Shown here: piece after piece, positions 7,351 to 16,928 of the stretch
Layout: every line of letters starts with the position of its first letter
Position numbering within the stretch: position 1 is the stretch's first letter
NCBI RefSeq assembly: GCF_000296815.2
Contig: NZ_CAIT01000009.1
Coordinates: 682,001 to 746,000, forward strand
Reading direction: 5' to 3'
DNA: 64,000 bases
DNA from: Fibrisoma limi BUZ 3
Lineage (GTDB): Bacteria; Bacteroidota; Bacteroidia; Cytophagales; Spirosomataceae
The notes under the pieces: model-generated
Told to the model about the DNA's origin: nothing
Databases searched by the model: none
Seen by the model: the letters and a program-made list of their open reading frames with translations, nothing else
Made by a program: the position numbers and the translations under genes

Positions 7351-9063
7351 TTACAGGCTTTTCTTCTTCATTTCTGACACCGCATAGTCGGCCGCCCGGG
7401 CTGCCAGCGCCATGAACGTAATCGACGGATTCTGTGTCCCGGTTGACGTCATAGCCGCACCATCCGTTACGAATACGTTCTTGACCAGATGAAGCTGGTT
7501 GTGGCTGTTCAGTAGGGACGTTTTCGGATCGCGGCCCATGCGAACGCCCCCCATCTCATGAATATCCAGCCCGGGATTACGCTTGTCGTCAGACGAACTG
7601 ATGTGCTTACAACCGGCTTTGTCAAGCATTTCGGCTCCCTGCTCCAGGAAATCCTTCATGGATTTTACGTCGTTGTCATCGTAACCGACAGACGTAACCA
7701 ACTGCGGAATCCCCCAGGGGTCTTTCTGATCTTTACTCAGTCGAACGTGATTATCGTACTTCGGTATGGTTTCGCCCTGCATCATCATGTAGACGTGCCA
7801 GCCACCCGGATCGCTGAGTTTATCTTTAAATTCGGCACCGAACCCTTCCATGCCAGCGCCCCGTTGCCAACCCGACCGCGATGCACTGAACGCCACCATG
7901 TAGCCGCGCTGAAAGTCCATTTCCTGCTTCTGTACGTTCCGGAAGTTCGGCATAAAAGCCGTCGTCGGCCGACGACCGTAGAAATAACCATCTGGAAAGC
8001 CTTCGTACGTAGCGTTCAGACTGCCCCGGTAGTTGTGAAAAGCAACGTAATGACCCAGCATGCCGTTGTCGTTGCCCAGACCGTTAGGAAAACGTTTAGA
8101 TGTCGAATTCAGTAGGATCAGATTTGTGTTCAGACAGGCAGCGTTGACGAAAATGACGCGGGCATAGTACTCCGTCATCTGCTTCGTATTGGTGTCGATC
8201 ACCCGAACGCCCGTCGCTTTTCCTTTAACATCGTCGTAGATGATGGAGTGCACCACCGAAAACGGCCGCAGGGTCAGATTGCCGGTTTTAGCCGCCCAGG
8301 GCAGCGTCGATGAGTTTGAACTGAAATAGCCACCATAGGGGCAGCCCCGGTAGCATAGGTGCCGCGCCTGACACTGCGCCCGGCCCTGATCGTAGTGAAT
8401 CTGCTGCGGCTCCGTCAGGTGTGCACACCGGCCGATGATGACGTGTCGATCCTTATAGTTTTCGGCTACGCTTTTCTGAATGTGTTTTTCCAGACAGTTC
8501 AACTCCCACGGCTTCAGAAACTCGCCGTCGGGTAAGGTTTCCAGTCCGTCCTTATTGCCGCTGATACCGACAAATTTCTCAACGTGGCTGTACCAGGGCG
8601 CAATGTCCTCGTAGCGAATCGGCCAGTCGACGGCAACACCGTCGCGGGCGTTGGCTTCGAAATCGAACCGGCTCCATCGCTGGGTTTGCCGGGCCCAGAT
8701 CAACGATTTTCCGCCGACCTGATAGCCCCGAATCCAGTCAAACGGCTTTTCCTGAACGTAGGGGTGTTCGGCATCCTTCACAAAAAACTGCTTCGTTCCT
8801 TCGTCCAGGGCGTAGCACTTGGTGGCAATCGGGTTTTCCTGATCAAAAGCATCCGGCATTCGGTTGCGGTGTGGAAAATCCCAGGGGTTCAGCGTAGCAG
8901 ACGGATAATCAACAATGTGTCGTACATCCCGCCCGCGCTCCAGCACAAGGGTTTTCAAGCCTTTTTCGCAGAGTTCTTTAGCAGCCCAGCCCCCGCTGAT
9001 GCCCGACCCAATCACAATAGCGTCGTAGGATCGAACTGCTTTTGCGTCACCGTTGATGTACAT
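7351..9063 (-). CDS. GMC-family FAD-dependent oxidoreductase
   Basis: The 570-residue flavoprotein belongs to the glucose-methanol-choline oxidoreductases, which oxidise sugars or alcohols. The FAD-binding motif is YDAIVIGSGISGGWAAKELC near the N-terminus, and the C-terminal GMC domain ends with TGTQNPSITFMALAARAADY. There is no signal peptide. In Bacteroidota such proteins often pair with a small gluconate 2-dehydrogenase subunit 3-like protein; none is adjacent. The frame extends to 9123, but ATG 9063 places the FAD motif about 14 residues in, as usual. The substrate is unknown. Confidence 0.9.
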   Translation of the reverse strand: MYINGDAKAVRSYDAIVIGSGISGGWAAKELCEKGLKTLVLERGRDVRHIVDYPSATLNPWDFPHRNRMPDAFDQENPIATKCYALDEGTKQFFVKDAEHPYVQEKPFDWIRGYQVGGKSLIWARQTQRWSRFDFEANARDGVAVDWPIRYEDIAPWYSHVEKFVGISGNKDGLETLPDGEFLKPWELNCLEKHIQKSVAENYKDRHVIIGRCAHLTEPQQIHYDQGRAQCQARHLCYRGCPYGGYFSSNSSTLPWAAKTGNLTLRPFSVVHSIIYDDVKGKATGVRVIDTNTKQMTEYYARVIFVNAACLNTNLILLNSTSKRFPNGLGNDNGMLGHYVAFHNYRGSLNATYEGFPDGYFYGRRPTTAFMPNFRNVQKQEMDFQRGYMVAFSASRSGWQRGAGMEGFGAEFKDKLSDPGGWHVYMMMQGETIPKYDNHVRLSKDQKDPWGIPQLVTSVGYDDNDVKSMKDFLEQGAEMLDKAGCKHISSSDDKRNPGLDIHEMGGVRMGRDPKTSLLNSHNQLHLVKNVFVTDGAAMTSTGTQNPSITFMALAARAADYAVSEMKKKSL

Positions 9064-9208
9064 AATAAAAAAAGGATGCTTTTGACACAGAAGAACCGAC
9101 AAGTTACGATAGAATCTGCACAAAATAATTCACTACTAGATCAATAGATTTTTGCAAACAACCGCCGTCGCTTTTGGCTTAACTAAAGGAAGAATTCAAA
9201 GCGACGTT

Positions 9209-10063
9209 ATGGAAACTCAAATTCCACCTCAGCATCAGGACGTTCAGCCGGGTATACAGGCCGAACTGGTCCCTCAGCCCAAAATAATCCGCCCCAGCTA
9301 CCGCGGAACCGGTAAACTCAAAGGAAAAGTGGCGCTCATTACCGGGGGCGACAGTGGCATTGGTCAGGCTGTAGCCGTGCATTTTGCCCGAGAGGGTGCC
9401 GACGTAGCCATTGTCTACACCGAGCGCGAAGAAGTAGACGCCCAGCAAACCAAAGAATTGGTTGAAGCCGAGGGACGCCAGATTCTGCTGATCCCCGGCG
9501 ACCTCCGCGATCAGGCATTCTGTGAAGAAACCGTGGAAAGAACCGTTGGGAAGTTCGGCAAGCTGAACATCCTGGTTAATAACGCAGCTCTGCAGCTTCA
9601 GCATAAGTATTTTGAAGAGATGCAGGACGAAGACCTGGTCAAGACCTTCGAAACCAACATTTACTCGATGTTCCGGGTAACAAAAGCGGCTCTTAAGCAC
9701 CTCCATGAGGGAGATTCTATTATCAATACAACTTCCGTTACGGCCTACCAGGGGCGCGCCGACCTACCGGAATACTCGTCGACAAAAGGGGCCATTATGG
9801 CCTTTACCCGAGCGCTGTCCGATAATCTGGCGCAGAAAAAAATCCGGGTCAATGGCGTAGCACCCGGCCCTATCTGGACACCACTGAATCCGGCTTCGGT
9901 GTCGGCCAAAGAGGTAGCTATGTTTGGCAAAGACGTACCCATGAAGCGCCCCGGGCAGCCCGCCGAAGTCGCTCCGGCTTATGTGTATCTGGCCTCAGAA
10001 GATGCTTCGTATGTGACCGGGCAGGTCGTTCACCCAAACGGCGGTACAATTGTAAACGGATAA
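9209..10063 (+). CDS. Short-chain dehydrogenase/reductase, YhdF/GSP39-like (copy 1)
   Basis: The 284-residue NAD(P)-dependent reductase has a Pro/Gln-rich N-terminus (METQIPPQHQDVQPG). The dinucleotide motif is TGGDSGIGQAVAVHFAREGA, followed by the structural LVNNAA. The catalytic serine lies in NTTSVTAY and the catalytic pair is Y189/K193 in YSSTKGA. The C-terminus ends VTGQVVHPNGGTIVNG. Proteins of this subgroup are linked with general stress in Bacillus (GSP39 type). A TTG at 9152 is an alternative start, but ATG 9209 matches the second copy. The downstream neighbour is a close paralogue. Confidence 0.92.
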   Translation: METQIPPQHQDVQPGIQAELVPQPKIIRPSYRGTGKLKGKVALITGGDSGIGQAVAVHFAREGADVAIVYTEREEVDAQQTKELVEAEGRQILLIPGDLRDQAFCEETVERTVGKFGKLNILVNNAALQLQHKYFEEMQDEDLVKTFETNIYSMFRVTKAALKHLHEGDSIINTTSVTAYQGRADLPEYSSTKGAIMAFTRALSDNLAQKKIRVNGVAPGPIWTPLNPASVSAKEVAMFGKDVPMKRPGQPAEVAPAYVYLASEDASYVTGQVVHPNGGTIVNG

Positions 10064-10071
10064 ACTTGTCA

Positions 10072-10121
10072 GTTTTCGGTATACTGTTTCCAGGATGCTG
10101 CCTGGTCGTTTAACCGAAAAC
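10072..10121. repeat. Two-tier hairpin between twin dehydrogenase genes
   Basis: GTTTTCGGT (10072-10080) pairs with ACCGAAAAC (10113-10121). Inside it CCAGG (10090-10094) pairs with CCTGG (10101-10105). It starts eight bases after the first dehydrogenase stop and ends 24 bases before the next ATG, so it may act in mRNA processing or partial termination. Confidence 0.55.
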
Positions 10122-10145
10122 CGTAAACAGAAAACCTCATTCGTT

Positions 10146-11009
10146 ATGGAACAAATGGAAATGGAGATTCCGGCGCAGAAACAGGACGCACAACCCGGAA
10201 TTGAATCGCAGATGAACCCGCAGCCGATCTATATCCGCGACGACTATCAGGGATCGGGTAAGCTGCAGGGTAAGCTGGCGCTCATTACCGGGGGCGACAG
10301 TGGCATTGGCCGGGCCGTGGCGGTGCATTTTGCCCGCGAGGGTGCCGACGTAGCCATTATCTACCATCCCCGGGAGGAAGAGGACGCTCAGAAAACAAAG
10401 CAGTTAATTGAAGCCGAAGGCCGTAAAACACTGCTGCTCCCCGGCGATCTGCGTAGTCTGTCGTTCATCAAAGAGTCAGTTGGTAAGGTCATCAGCGAAT
10501 TTAAGCGGATCAATATTCTGGTCAATAACGCGGCCGTTCAGTATCCGCAGAAAGAACTGACCGACATCAAGGATGAGGATATGGTCGCTACGTTTGAAAC
10601 GAACATCCTGGCTATGTTTCGCCTGACGAAAACAGCACTGTATCACATGAATGAGGGTGACTGCATTATCAATACAACCTCTATCACGTCGTACCGGGGC
10701 AGCGAAACCCTGCTCGATTACTCCTCGACAAAAGGAGCGATTACGGCCTTTACCCGATCGTTGTCGCAGCACCTGGTTGATCGGGGTATTCGTGTCAACG
10801 CAGTGGCTCCAGGCCCCATCTGGACCCCGTTGATTGTGGCATCGTTTGACCCGGATCGTGTGGCCTCGTTTGGCAAGAATACGCCGATGGAACGGCCCGG
10901 TCAGCCAGCCGAGGTGGCCCCGGCCTACGTTTTCCTGGCTTCAGAAGATGCTTCCTATATGACTGGGCAGGTCATGCACGTAAACGGCGGGGAAGTCATC
11001 AACTCGTAA
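10146..11009 (+). CDS. Short-chain dehydrogenase/reductase, YhdF/GSP39-like (copy 2)
   Basis: The 287-residue product is a close paralogue of the preceding gene over its whole length: ITGGDSGIGRAVAVHFAREG, LVNNAA, INTTSITSY, catalytic Y192/K196 in YSSTKGA, and RPGQPAEVAPAYVFLASEDA. The N-termini also match (MEQMEMEIPAQKQDAQPG against METQIPPQHQDVQPG), pointing to tandem duplication. The region before the helices of the active site is the most diverged, so substrates may differ. ATG 10146 is preferred over an upstream in-frame start at 10095 that lies inside the spacer hairpin. Confidence 0.92.
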   Translation: MEQMEMEIPAQKQDAQPGIESQMNPQPIYIRDDYQGSGKLQGKLALITGGDSGIGRAVAVHFAREGADVAIIYHPREEEDAQKTKQLIEAEGRKTLLLPGDLRSLSFIKESVGKVISEFKRINILVNNAAVQYPQKELTDIKDEDMVATFETNILAMFRLTKTALYHMNEGDCIINTTSITSYRGSETLLDYSSTKGAITAFTRSLSQHLVDRGIRVNAVAPGPIWTPLIVASFDPDRVASFGKNTPMERPGQPAEVAPAYVFLASEDASYMTGQVMHVNGGEVINS

Positions 11010-11119
11010 TAAACCCAACGTCGTTCTTACGCAGATATGACGGGGAGTTCGTGGCAATAAACAGCCCTGCATACGTATCTTTACAACCGTCTGGTCTCGT
11101 TGGGCCGGGCGGTTTTTTT

Positions 11120-12478
11120 ATGGAAACGATCATCTCGCCTACCCGTCCTGTTCCCGTACATCCTGGCCTGCCTTTCATAGGCAATACGCTCGAATACGTA
11201 CGCGGTCCACTGCCCTTTCTGAACCGACTTCAGGAGCAGTATGGCCAAAGCCGGGCCGTGCGGATTGCACTGGGCGGTCTGACAACTATCCTTCTCCTCA
11301 AGCCGGAGGAAACCCGGTACGTGTTGCAGGAGAACAACCGGAACTATGGTCGTGGACGGTCGTTTGCCGTATTACGGCAGTTTCTGGGTAACGGCCTGCT
11401 CACCAGCGAAGGTGATTTCTGGCGACGACAACGGCGCCTGGCGCAACCGGCTTTCCATAAACAAAAACTGGCGATTCTGGCGGAAACCATGATCGACGAG
11501 GCCGTTGCCTGGGCCGACCGCCTGCAACAGGCCGACCACAAAGGGCCTGTCAACGTCACCAGCGCTACAATTGATGCTACGCTTCGGATAGTCTCACGCA
11601 CCCTCTTTGGCAGTGTGTTGACCGACGGCGTCGATAACCTGTCGAATGCACTCGCGTCGCTGAATCATCTGGCGAATAACACGCTGATCAATCCAATACG
11701 ATTACCCAAATGGATACCTACGCCAAACCAGCGCGCTTTTCGTCGGGCCACCGAAACCGTTGACAGGCTCATTCATCAAATCATTCAAACCCGCCGGGCA
11801 TCGGCCGAGAGCCACGACGATCTGCTCGATATGTTGCTACGGGCCGAAGACGAAGAAACCAGCGAACGGATGTCGGACCAGCAACTCCGCGACGAAGTAG
11901 TCACGCTTTTCATCGCGGGCCATGAGACCACGGCTACGTCGCTGGCCTGGACGCTGCACCTGCTCGCAAACCATCCCGACGTACAGGCACGGGCAAAGGC
12001 CGAAGTTGAAACTGTGCTGGCGGAACGTGACCGCCCTTCTCCTGAAGACCTCCGGTCGCTGACGTATCTGATGCAGATCATTCAGGAATCGCTCCGGATG
12101 TACCCACCGGCCTGGGCCATGACCCGCCTGTCGCTCGGTCCTGACCAGCTCGGCGACTACGCGATCAAGGCCGGTGACGGCATCCTGCTCAGTCCATACG
12201 TACTGCACCACGACCCCGCATCATGGCCGGAACCGGAGCAGTTCAATCCTGATCGGTTTCTGCCCGAACGGGTTAAAGAACGGCACCCCTACGCTTTTCT
12301 GCCCTTTGGCGGAGGGCCTCGTCTGTGCATCGGAAATCAGTTTGCCCTGATGGAAATGCAGGTGATGCTGGCCGTTCTTTTACAACGGTTTATCATCAAA
12401 CCAACTGGCCAACCAATTGACGCTCAACCGCTGATTACGTTGCGTTCTAAGCAGGCAGTTACCGTTTTTCTGAGTTAG
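11120..12478 (+). CDS. Cytochrome P450
   Basis: The 452-residue protein is a soluble bacterial P450 monooxygenase. The I-helix oxygen-binding motif is AGHETT (266-271), the K-helix ExxR is E323-R326 in ESLRMYPP, and the heme loop FGGGPRLCIG has its thiolate ligand at Cys403. The N-terminal VPVHPGLPFIGNTLEYVRGP is the usual proline-rich entry segment. There is no membrane anchor and no adjacent ferredoxin or reductase, so redox partners must come from elsewhere. A GTG at 11051 would add 23 residues covering a weak CG-rich hairpin and T-run; ATG 11120 is preferred. Confidence 0.93.
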   Translation: METIISPTRPVPVHPGLPFIGNTLEYVRGPLPFLNRLQEQYGQSRAVRIALGGLTTILLLKPEETRYVLQENNRNYGRGRSFAVLRQFLGNGLLTSEGDFWRRQRRLAQPAFHKQKLAILAETMIDEAVAWADRLQQADHKGPVNVTSATIDATLRIVSRTLFGSVLTDGVDNLSNALASLNHLANNTLINPIRLPKWIPTPNQRAFRRATETVDRLIHQIIQTRRASAESHDDLLDMLLRAEDEETSERMSDQQLRDEVVTLFIAGHETTATSLAWTLHLLANHPDVQARAKAEVETVLAERDRPSPEDLRSLTYLMQIIQESLRMYPPAWAMTRLSLGPDQLGDYAIKAGDGILLSPYVLHHDPASWPEPEQFNPDRFLPERVKERHPYAFLPFGGGPRLCIGNQFALMEMQVMLAVLLQRFIIKPTGQPIDAQPLITLRSKQAVTVFLS

Positions 12479-12695
12479 ACAACAAACGAAATTAGACTTT
12501 ACCAGGAATTTTTACAGAAACCCGTTCCACGGATTAGATTAAATAACGGTAGATCAGTTGTGTTCTAGCTTGCAGCCCTGAAACGCGTGAAACACAATTG
12601 TACCTTTCTTAGCCGCTCTTGACATTGTCATTCGTTTACCCAAACTTAGATAGTCCATTGATGTTCTGATAATTTCTCACTTAAAAAGCGACACA

Positions 12696-13070
12696 ATGAG
12701 ACTACAGATTAACGCCGTGCACTTTACGGCCGACCGGAGTTTGCTGGATTTCATCCAAGCCAAGTTCAACAAGTTAGATACTTTCCACGACCGTATCATT
12801 AGTGGGGAAGTATTTCTTAGATTAGACGGTGCTGACACGCACAAAGTCAAACAAAAAATTGTTGAAATCCGCTTGAGTATTCCCGGCAAGGAGTTATTTG
12901 TTAAAGAAAGCGATAAAACCTTCGAAAATGCGACCGACCGGGTGCTGGACGTATTGAAGGATAAACTGGTTCGCTGCAAGCAGAAACGTAGTGATTTTTC
13001 GAGCCAGGCTATCGTTGAAGCTAAATCACGAATGAAAGAAGACGAGGTTTTTGAACCCGATGAATTATAA
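12696..13070 (+). CDS. hpf: Ribosome hibernation promoting factor (short HPF/RaiA family)
   Basis: The 124-residue protein is of the short HPF/YfiA type that binds the small ribosomal subunit and dims or silences ribosomes in stationary phase. It has the beta-alpha-beta-beta-beta-alpha pattern: MRLQINAVHFTADRSLLDFI, strand VFLRLD, strand KIVEIRLSIPGKELFVKES, then the helix FENATDRVLDVLKDKL with basic KQKR. There is no long C-terminal dimerisation domain, but an acidic tail (EDEVFEPDEL) is present. It is followed at once by a strong terminator, so it is monocistronic. Confidence 0.9.
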   Translation: MRLQINAVHFTADRSLLDFIQAKFNKLDTFHDRIISGEVFLRLDGADTHKVKQKIVEIRLSIPGKELFVKESDKTFENATDRVLDVLKDKLVRCKQKRSDFSSQAIVEAKSRMKEDEVFEPDEL

Positions 13071-13086
13071 ATTCATGCAATGAACA

Positions 13087-13122
13087 AGCAAAAAGCCCAC
13101 CTCGCGAGGTGGGCTTTTTGCT
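13087..13122. terminator. Perfect palindromic terminator hpf/metK
   Basis: A 36-base perfect palindrome with GCCCACCTC as GC core, flanked by A5 on the left and T5 on the right, works in both directions between the convergent hpf and metK genes. Confidence 0.9.
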
Positions 13123-13137
13123 GCAATCAGACTTGTC

Positions 13138-14391
13138 TTACAGACCAAAGGCTTCCTTGACCTTGTCAACGTAATCGAGTTTTTCCCAGGTGAACAGTTC
13201 TACTTCAATCTCTTTAGCGCTACCATTCGAACCGAACACTTTCTTCACAATTTCGTTTCGCCGACCCATGTGTCCATAGGCAGCCGTTTCGGAGTAAATC
13301 GGGTTGCGGAGTTTCAGGCGCTGCTCAATGGCGTATGGACGCATATCGAACAGCTCTTCGATTTTCTTCGCAATCTCACCATCAGTCATGTCCACCTTGG
13401 CCGAGCCATAAGTGTTTACGTACAGGCCACACGGCTTAGCGACACCAATGGCGTATGACACCTGTACCAGCACCTGATCGCACAAACCGGCCGCTACCAT
13501 ATTCTTGGCAATGTGGCGGGTAGCATAGGCCGCCGACCGGTCCACTTTCGAGGGATCTTTGCCGGAGAAAGCACCACCCCCGTGTGCTCCTTTACCGCCG
13601 TAGGTATCAACAATAATTTTGCGACCGGTCAAACCCGTATCGCCGTGCGGTCCGCCAATTACGAACTTACCGGTTGGGTTGATGTAGTAGGTAATGGTAT
13701 CGGTGAACAGGTCCTGGAGTTGCGGCTTCAGTTTGGCCTTTACCCGCGGAATCACGATGTTGATAATATCTTCCCGGATACGGTCCAGCATCGTGGCGTC
13801 GTCGGCAAAGTCATCGTGCTGGGTCGATACGACGATGGTATCAATCCGGATGGGCCGATCGTCATCGCTGTATTCAATGGTCACCTGCGACTTGGCGTCG
13901 GGGCGCAGATACGACATCAGGTTCGTGTCGTGGTTACGGATATACGACAGTTCCTGCAGGATTTTATGTGCCAGATCGAGCGGCAGCGGCATGAAGTTTT
14001 CGGTCTCGTTGGTTGCATAACCGAACATCATTCCCTGGTCACCGGCCCCCTGATCTTCGGGGTTTGTGCGCTCTACGCCCTGGTTAATATCGGGCGACTG
14101 TTCATGCAATGCTGAAAAGATACCGCATGAGTTGGCCTCGAACATGTACTCACTCTTGGTATAGCCAATCCGGCGAATTACCTCGCGGGTAATCTTCTGA
14201 ACGTCGAGGTACGTATCAGTTTTGATCTCCCCGGCCAGTACCACCTGCCCGGTCGTTACAAGGGTCTCGCAGGCTACCTTGCTGGATGGGTCAAACGCCA
14301 GAAAGTTATCAATCAAAGCGTCGGAAATCTGATCGGCGACTTTGTCGGGATGTCCTTCAGAGACAGACTCGGAAGTGAATAAATACGGCAT
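13138..14391 (-). CDS. metK: S-adenosylmethionine synthetase
   Basis: The 417-residue enzyme makes SAM from methionine and ATP. Signatures are [20 protein letters not shown] (residues 9-28), [15 protein letters not shown] in the gating region, and [19 protein letters not shown] with the phosphate-binding loop. Length and both ends match the family. I see no SAM-riboswitch-like structure in the 206-bp spacer upstream. Confidence 0.97.
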   Translation of the reverse strand: MPYLFTSESVSEGHPDKVADQISDALIDNFLAFDPSSKVACETLVTTGQVVLAGEIKTDTYLDVQKITREVIRRIGYTKSEYMFEANSCGIFSALHEQSPDINQGVERTNPEDQGAGDQGMMFGYATNETENFMPLPLDLAHKILQELSYIRNHDTNLMSYLRPDAKSQVTIEYSDDDRPIRIDTIVVSTQHDDFADDATMLDRIREDIINIVIPRVKAKLKPQLQDLFTDTITYYINPTGKFVIGGPHGDTGLTGRKIIVDTYGGKGAHGGGAFSGKDPSKVDRSAAYATRHIAKNMVAAGLCDQVLVQVSYAIGVAKPCGLYVNTYGSAKVDMTDGEIAKKIEELFDMRPYAIEQRLKLRNPIYSETAAYGHMGRRNEIVKKVFGSNGSAKEIEVELFTWEKLDYVDKVKEAFGL

Positions 14392-14597
14392 CGATACTCG
14401 GTTGACTTAGTTTTATCTGCAAAGCTAACGGATTATCGCCACAGGGCCAATAGCTGTCTGGCGGCATTGCCTTCCCTGTTGTTCATTATCAACCTTTTCC
14501 CAATTGCCACCTGAGGTGCCGTCGTTGCTTTTAGTAATCGGTATGGCCGGTCGTTCAGTTTCTCCAACAATCGCCCGGATGTGCTTATTAAAGCCAT

Positions 14598-15560
14598 ATG
14601 CGAAAACTCAACATTCTCATCTGGCATATTCACGGGGCATACCTGACCGCCCTCGCTCAGGCGGAACATAATTGGTACCTACCTCGTAAAGCAGATCAAT
14701 CGGAAGGGTACATTGGTCGGGGCGTCGGCTCGTCCATGCCCGACTACGTTCGGGAAGTCCCCGCCGATCAGATCAAAAACCTTGATCTGGATCTGATCAT
14801 TTTTCAGACCCCCAGAAATTATCAGGAAGACCAGTACGAAATTTTGTCGGCTGAGCAGCGGCAATTACCCCGTATTTACCTCCAGCACAATAGCCCCGAA
14901 CCGCACCCGACGGATTCGCGCCACTGGGCCGCCGATGACCCGAATACGCTGCTGGTTCACGTTACGCACTACAACCGGCTGATGTGGGATAACGGCACAA
15001 CACCTACAGCCGTGATTGAACACAGTGTGGCGATTGACCCGTCGCTCCGCTACAACGGTAGTCGCCCGGAAGGCATTTTTGTGGTGAATGAGATGAAGCG
15101 CCGGGGGCGGATGGCGGGGTATGACCTTTACGAAAGTCTGCGCCAGGACCTGCCTCTCACTACGGTCGGCATGGGGTCGGCCGAGATCGGTGGTATTGGC
15201 GAGATTCACTATACGCTGCTTCACCGCCGGGTGGCCGAATACCGGTTTCTGTATAGCCTGATGCGTTATAGCAGCCTGCCCCTGGCCATCATCGAAGCCC
15301 TGACGATCGGTATGCCCGTGGTGGCGCTGGCAACAACCGAGTTACCGACAGTCATCGAAAACGGCGTTCACGGATTCATCTCCTGCAACCCCGATGAGCT
15401 ACGTGAGCACATGCAATTCCTGCTCGACAACCCTGTTGAAGCTCGTCGCATGGGTAATAACGCCCGAAAACTAGCGCAGGAACGGTTCAGCATTGAGCGA
15501 TTTGTGCAGGACTGGAACCGCGTTTTTGCCGAAGTGGTGGGTCGGCCGGTACCTGCTTAA
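14598..15560 (+). CDS. Glycosyltransferase, GT4-like
   Basis: The 320-residue protein has a GT-B-type arrangement. The N-terminal half (LNILIWHIHGAYLTALAQA) carries an acceptor-side fold. The C-terminal half has SLPLAIIEALTIGMPVVALA, the nucleotide-sugar-binding E-x7-E-like region, followed by TELPTVIENGVHGFIS and helices seen in GT4 enzymes. The acceptor is not deducible. The ATG overlaps a CATATG palindrome. It is convergent with proA, with a 27-base gap and no obvious terminator. Confidence 0.8.
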   Translation: MRKLNILIWHIHGAYLTALAQAEHNWYLPRKADQSEGYIGRGVGSSMPDYVREVPADQIKNLDLDLIIFQTPRNYQEDQYEILSAEQRQLPRIYLQHNSPEPHPTDSRHWAADDPNTLLVHVTHYNRLMWDNGTTPTAVIEHSVAIDPSLRYNGSRPEGIFVVNEMKRRGRMAGYDLYESLRQDLPLTTVGMGSAEIGGIGEIHYTLLHRRVAEYRFLYSLMRYSSLPLAIIEALTIGMPVVALATTELPTVIENGVHGFISCNPDELREHMQFLLDNPVEARRMGNNARKLAQERFSIERFVQDWNRVFAEVVGRPVPA

Positions 15561-15587
15561 CGTATGGCCGAGGTTGTACGGATGGCG

Positions 15588-16838
15588 TTACCACCGTACC
15601 TGTCCGTCGCCTACGACAACCCACTTTTCCGTAACGAGCTTTTCAAGTGCAAACGGTCCACGGGCATGAAGCTTCTGGGTTGAGATACCGATTTCGGCTC
15701 CCAGCCCAAAAACGGCTCCGTCGGTAAAGCGGGTGGACGCATTTGCATACACGGCGGCTGCGTCTACCTCATTCAGAAAGCGCTCGATGATGGATGGATT
15801 CTGCGACACAATAGCCTCGGAATGCCGCGACGAATACGTTTGAATATGCGACAACGCATCGTCTGGACCAGACACGACTTTGACAGCGCATTTGTAGTCC
15901 AGAAACTCGCGGCCGAAATCTTCGGGTTGGGCGGCCTGTAATTGAGGATAGCCGGCATCGGCCAGAATCGCATGGGCGGTTGTATCGGCAAAAACCTCGA
16001 CGTTCCACTTCGTAAAATCTGCCGTCAGCATAGGCAGGAATGATTCGGCAATGGTTTCGTCGACCAGTATGCAGTCGAGGGCGTTGCAGACCGACGGCCG
16101 CGACACTTTGGCGTTGACCACGATAGTCCGGGCCTTCTCCAGATCAGCCGATGCCTCAACGTAGGTATGGCACACCCCTGCGCCCGTCTCGATTGTCGGC
16201 ACCAGCGAATTTTTACGCACAAACTGAATCAGCGATTCTGAACCGCGGGGAATGATAATGTCAACGTATCGCGTGGCTGTCAACAGTTCGTTCACAACAG
16301 CCCGGTCGGGAGGCAGCAGCGATACGGCCGCTTTCGGTACGTCGAATTCGGTCAGTACCTGCTGAATTAACTCCACTAATTTCCGGTTCGAACAATCGGC
16401 CTCCTTCCCTCCTTTCAGCACGCAGGCATTGCCCGAGCGCAGGCACAACGACGCCACATCGATCGTTACGTTCGGCCGCGACTCGTAAATTACCCCCACC
16501 ACACCCAGCGGCACGGCGACCTTACGTAGTTGCAGTCCCTGGTCGATGGTACGCTCCAGCAACACCGCCCCCGCCGGATCAGGCAACGTAGCAACCGCCC
16601 GAAGACTCGCAGCCAAGTCAGCAACCCGGCTTTCGGTTAGTTTCAACCGGTCTTTCTTGGGATCGCTATCCGGCATGCGGTCGAGATCTTTCTGGTTCTC
16701 GGCCAGAATTTCGGCTGAATGCGAAGCCAGTACGTCGGCCAGCCGGTTCAATAAGGCCGTTTTCTGCTCACTGCTTAGTCGCCGAACGACAGCAGCGGCC
16801 TGTTGCGTGGCCTGGAGGAGAGGGGTTATGGTGTTCAT
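15588..16838 (-). CDS. proA: Glutamate-5-semialdehyde dehydrogenase (gamma-glutamyl phosphate reductase)
   Basis: The 416-residue enzyme does the second step of proline synthesis, reducing glutamyl-5-phosphate with NADPH. The ALDH-like fold is clear: VPLGVVGVIYESRPNVTIDV, LRSGNACVLKGGKEA, the catalytic Cys251 in SRPSVCNALDCILVDE, and GLGAEIGISTQKLHARGP. It lies downstream of proB on the same strand, separated by an 88-bp spacer filled with a purine/pyrimidine hairpin. proC is not in the window. Confidence 0.96.
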   Translation of the reverse strand: MNTITPLLQATQQAAAVVRRLSSEQKTALLNRLADVLASHSAEILAENQKDLDRMPDSDPKKDRLKLTESRVADLAASLRAVATLPDPAGAVLLERTIDQGLQLRKVAVPLGVVGVIYESRPNVTIDVASLCLRSGNACVLKGGKEADCSNRKLVELIQQVLTEFDVPKAAVSLLPPDRAVVNELLTATRYVDIIIPRGSESLIQFVRKNSLVPTIETGAGVCHTYVEASADLEKARTIVVNAKVSRPSVCNALDCILVDETIAESFLPMLTADFTKWNVEVFADTTAHAILADAGYPQLQAAQPEDFGREFLDYKCAVKVVSGPDDALSHIQTYSSRHSEAIVSQNPSIIERFLNEVDAAAVYANASTRFTDGAVFGLGAEIGISTQKLHARGPFALEKLVTEKWVVVGDGQVRW

Positions 16839-16842
16839 AACT

Positions 16843-16928
16843 GAAAAAGGAGGAAAAGAAGAAGGGGGAAGAAGGGGAAAAACTTACGACCTTTCGTCGC
16901 CTTCCTCCCTCTTGTTCCCTCTCTCCCT
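16843..16928. repeat. Purine-arm/pyrimidine-arm hairpin (family A) between proB and proA
   Basis: An almost pure purine run (16843-16882, words such as GGAGGAAAAGAAGAAGGGGG) faces a pyrimidine run (16890-16928, words CCTTCCTCCCTC) across a short spacer. The arms pair imperfectly. The element fills the whole proB-proA junction, ends at the proB stop, and starts a few bases from the proA ATG. Confidence 0.7.

Noticed and set aside
7558-8115. 185-codon plus-strand frame inside the GMC oxidoreductase gene
   Set aside because: It lies antisense to strongly conserved FAD-enzyme coding sequence and has no motif.
14433-14597. 54-codon minus-strand frame divergent from the glycosyltransferase gene
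   Set aside because: No recognisable motif or promoter; it exists partly because CATATG gives a start on both strands.
14392-14597. Possible SAM riboswitch upstream of metK
   Set aside because: No conserved stem arrangement or loop motif of known SAM riboswitches was seen.
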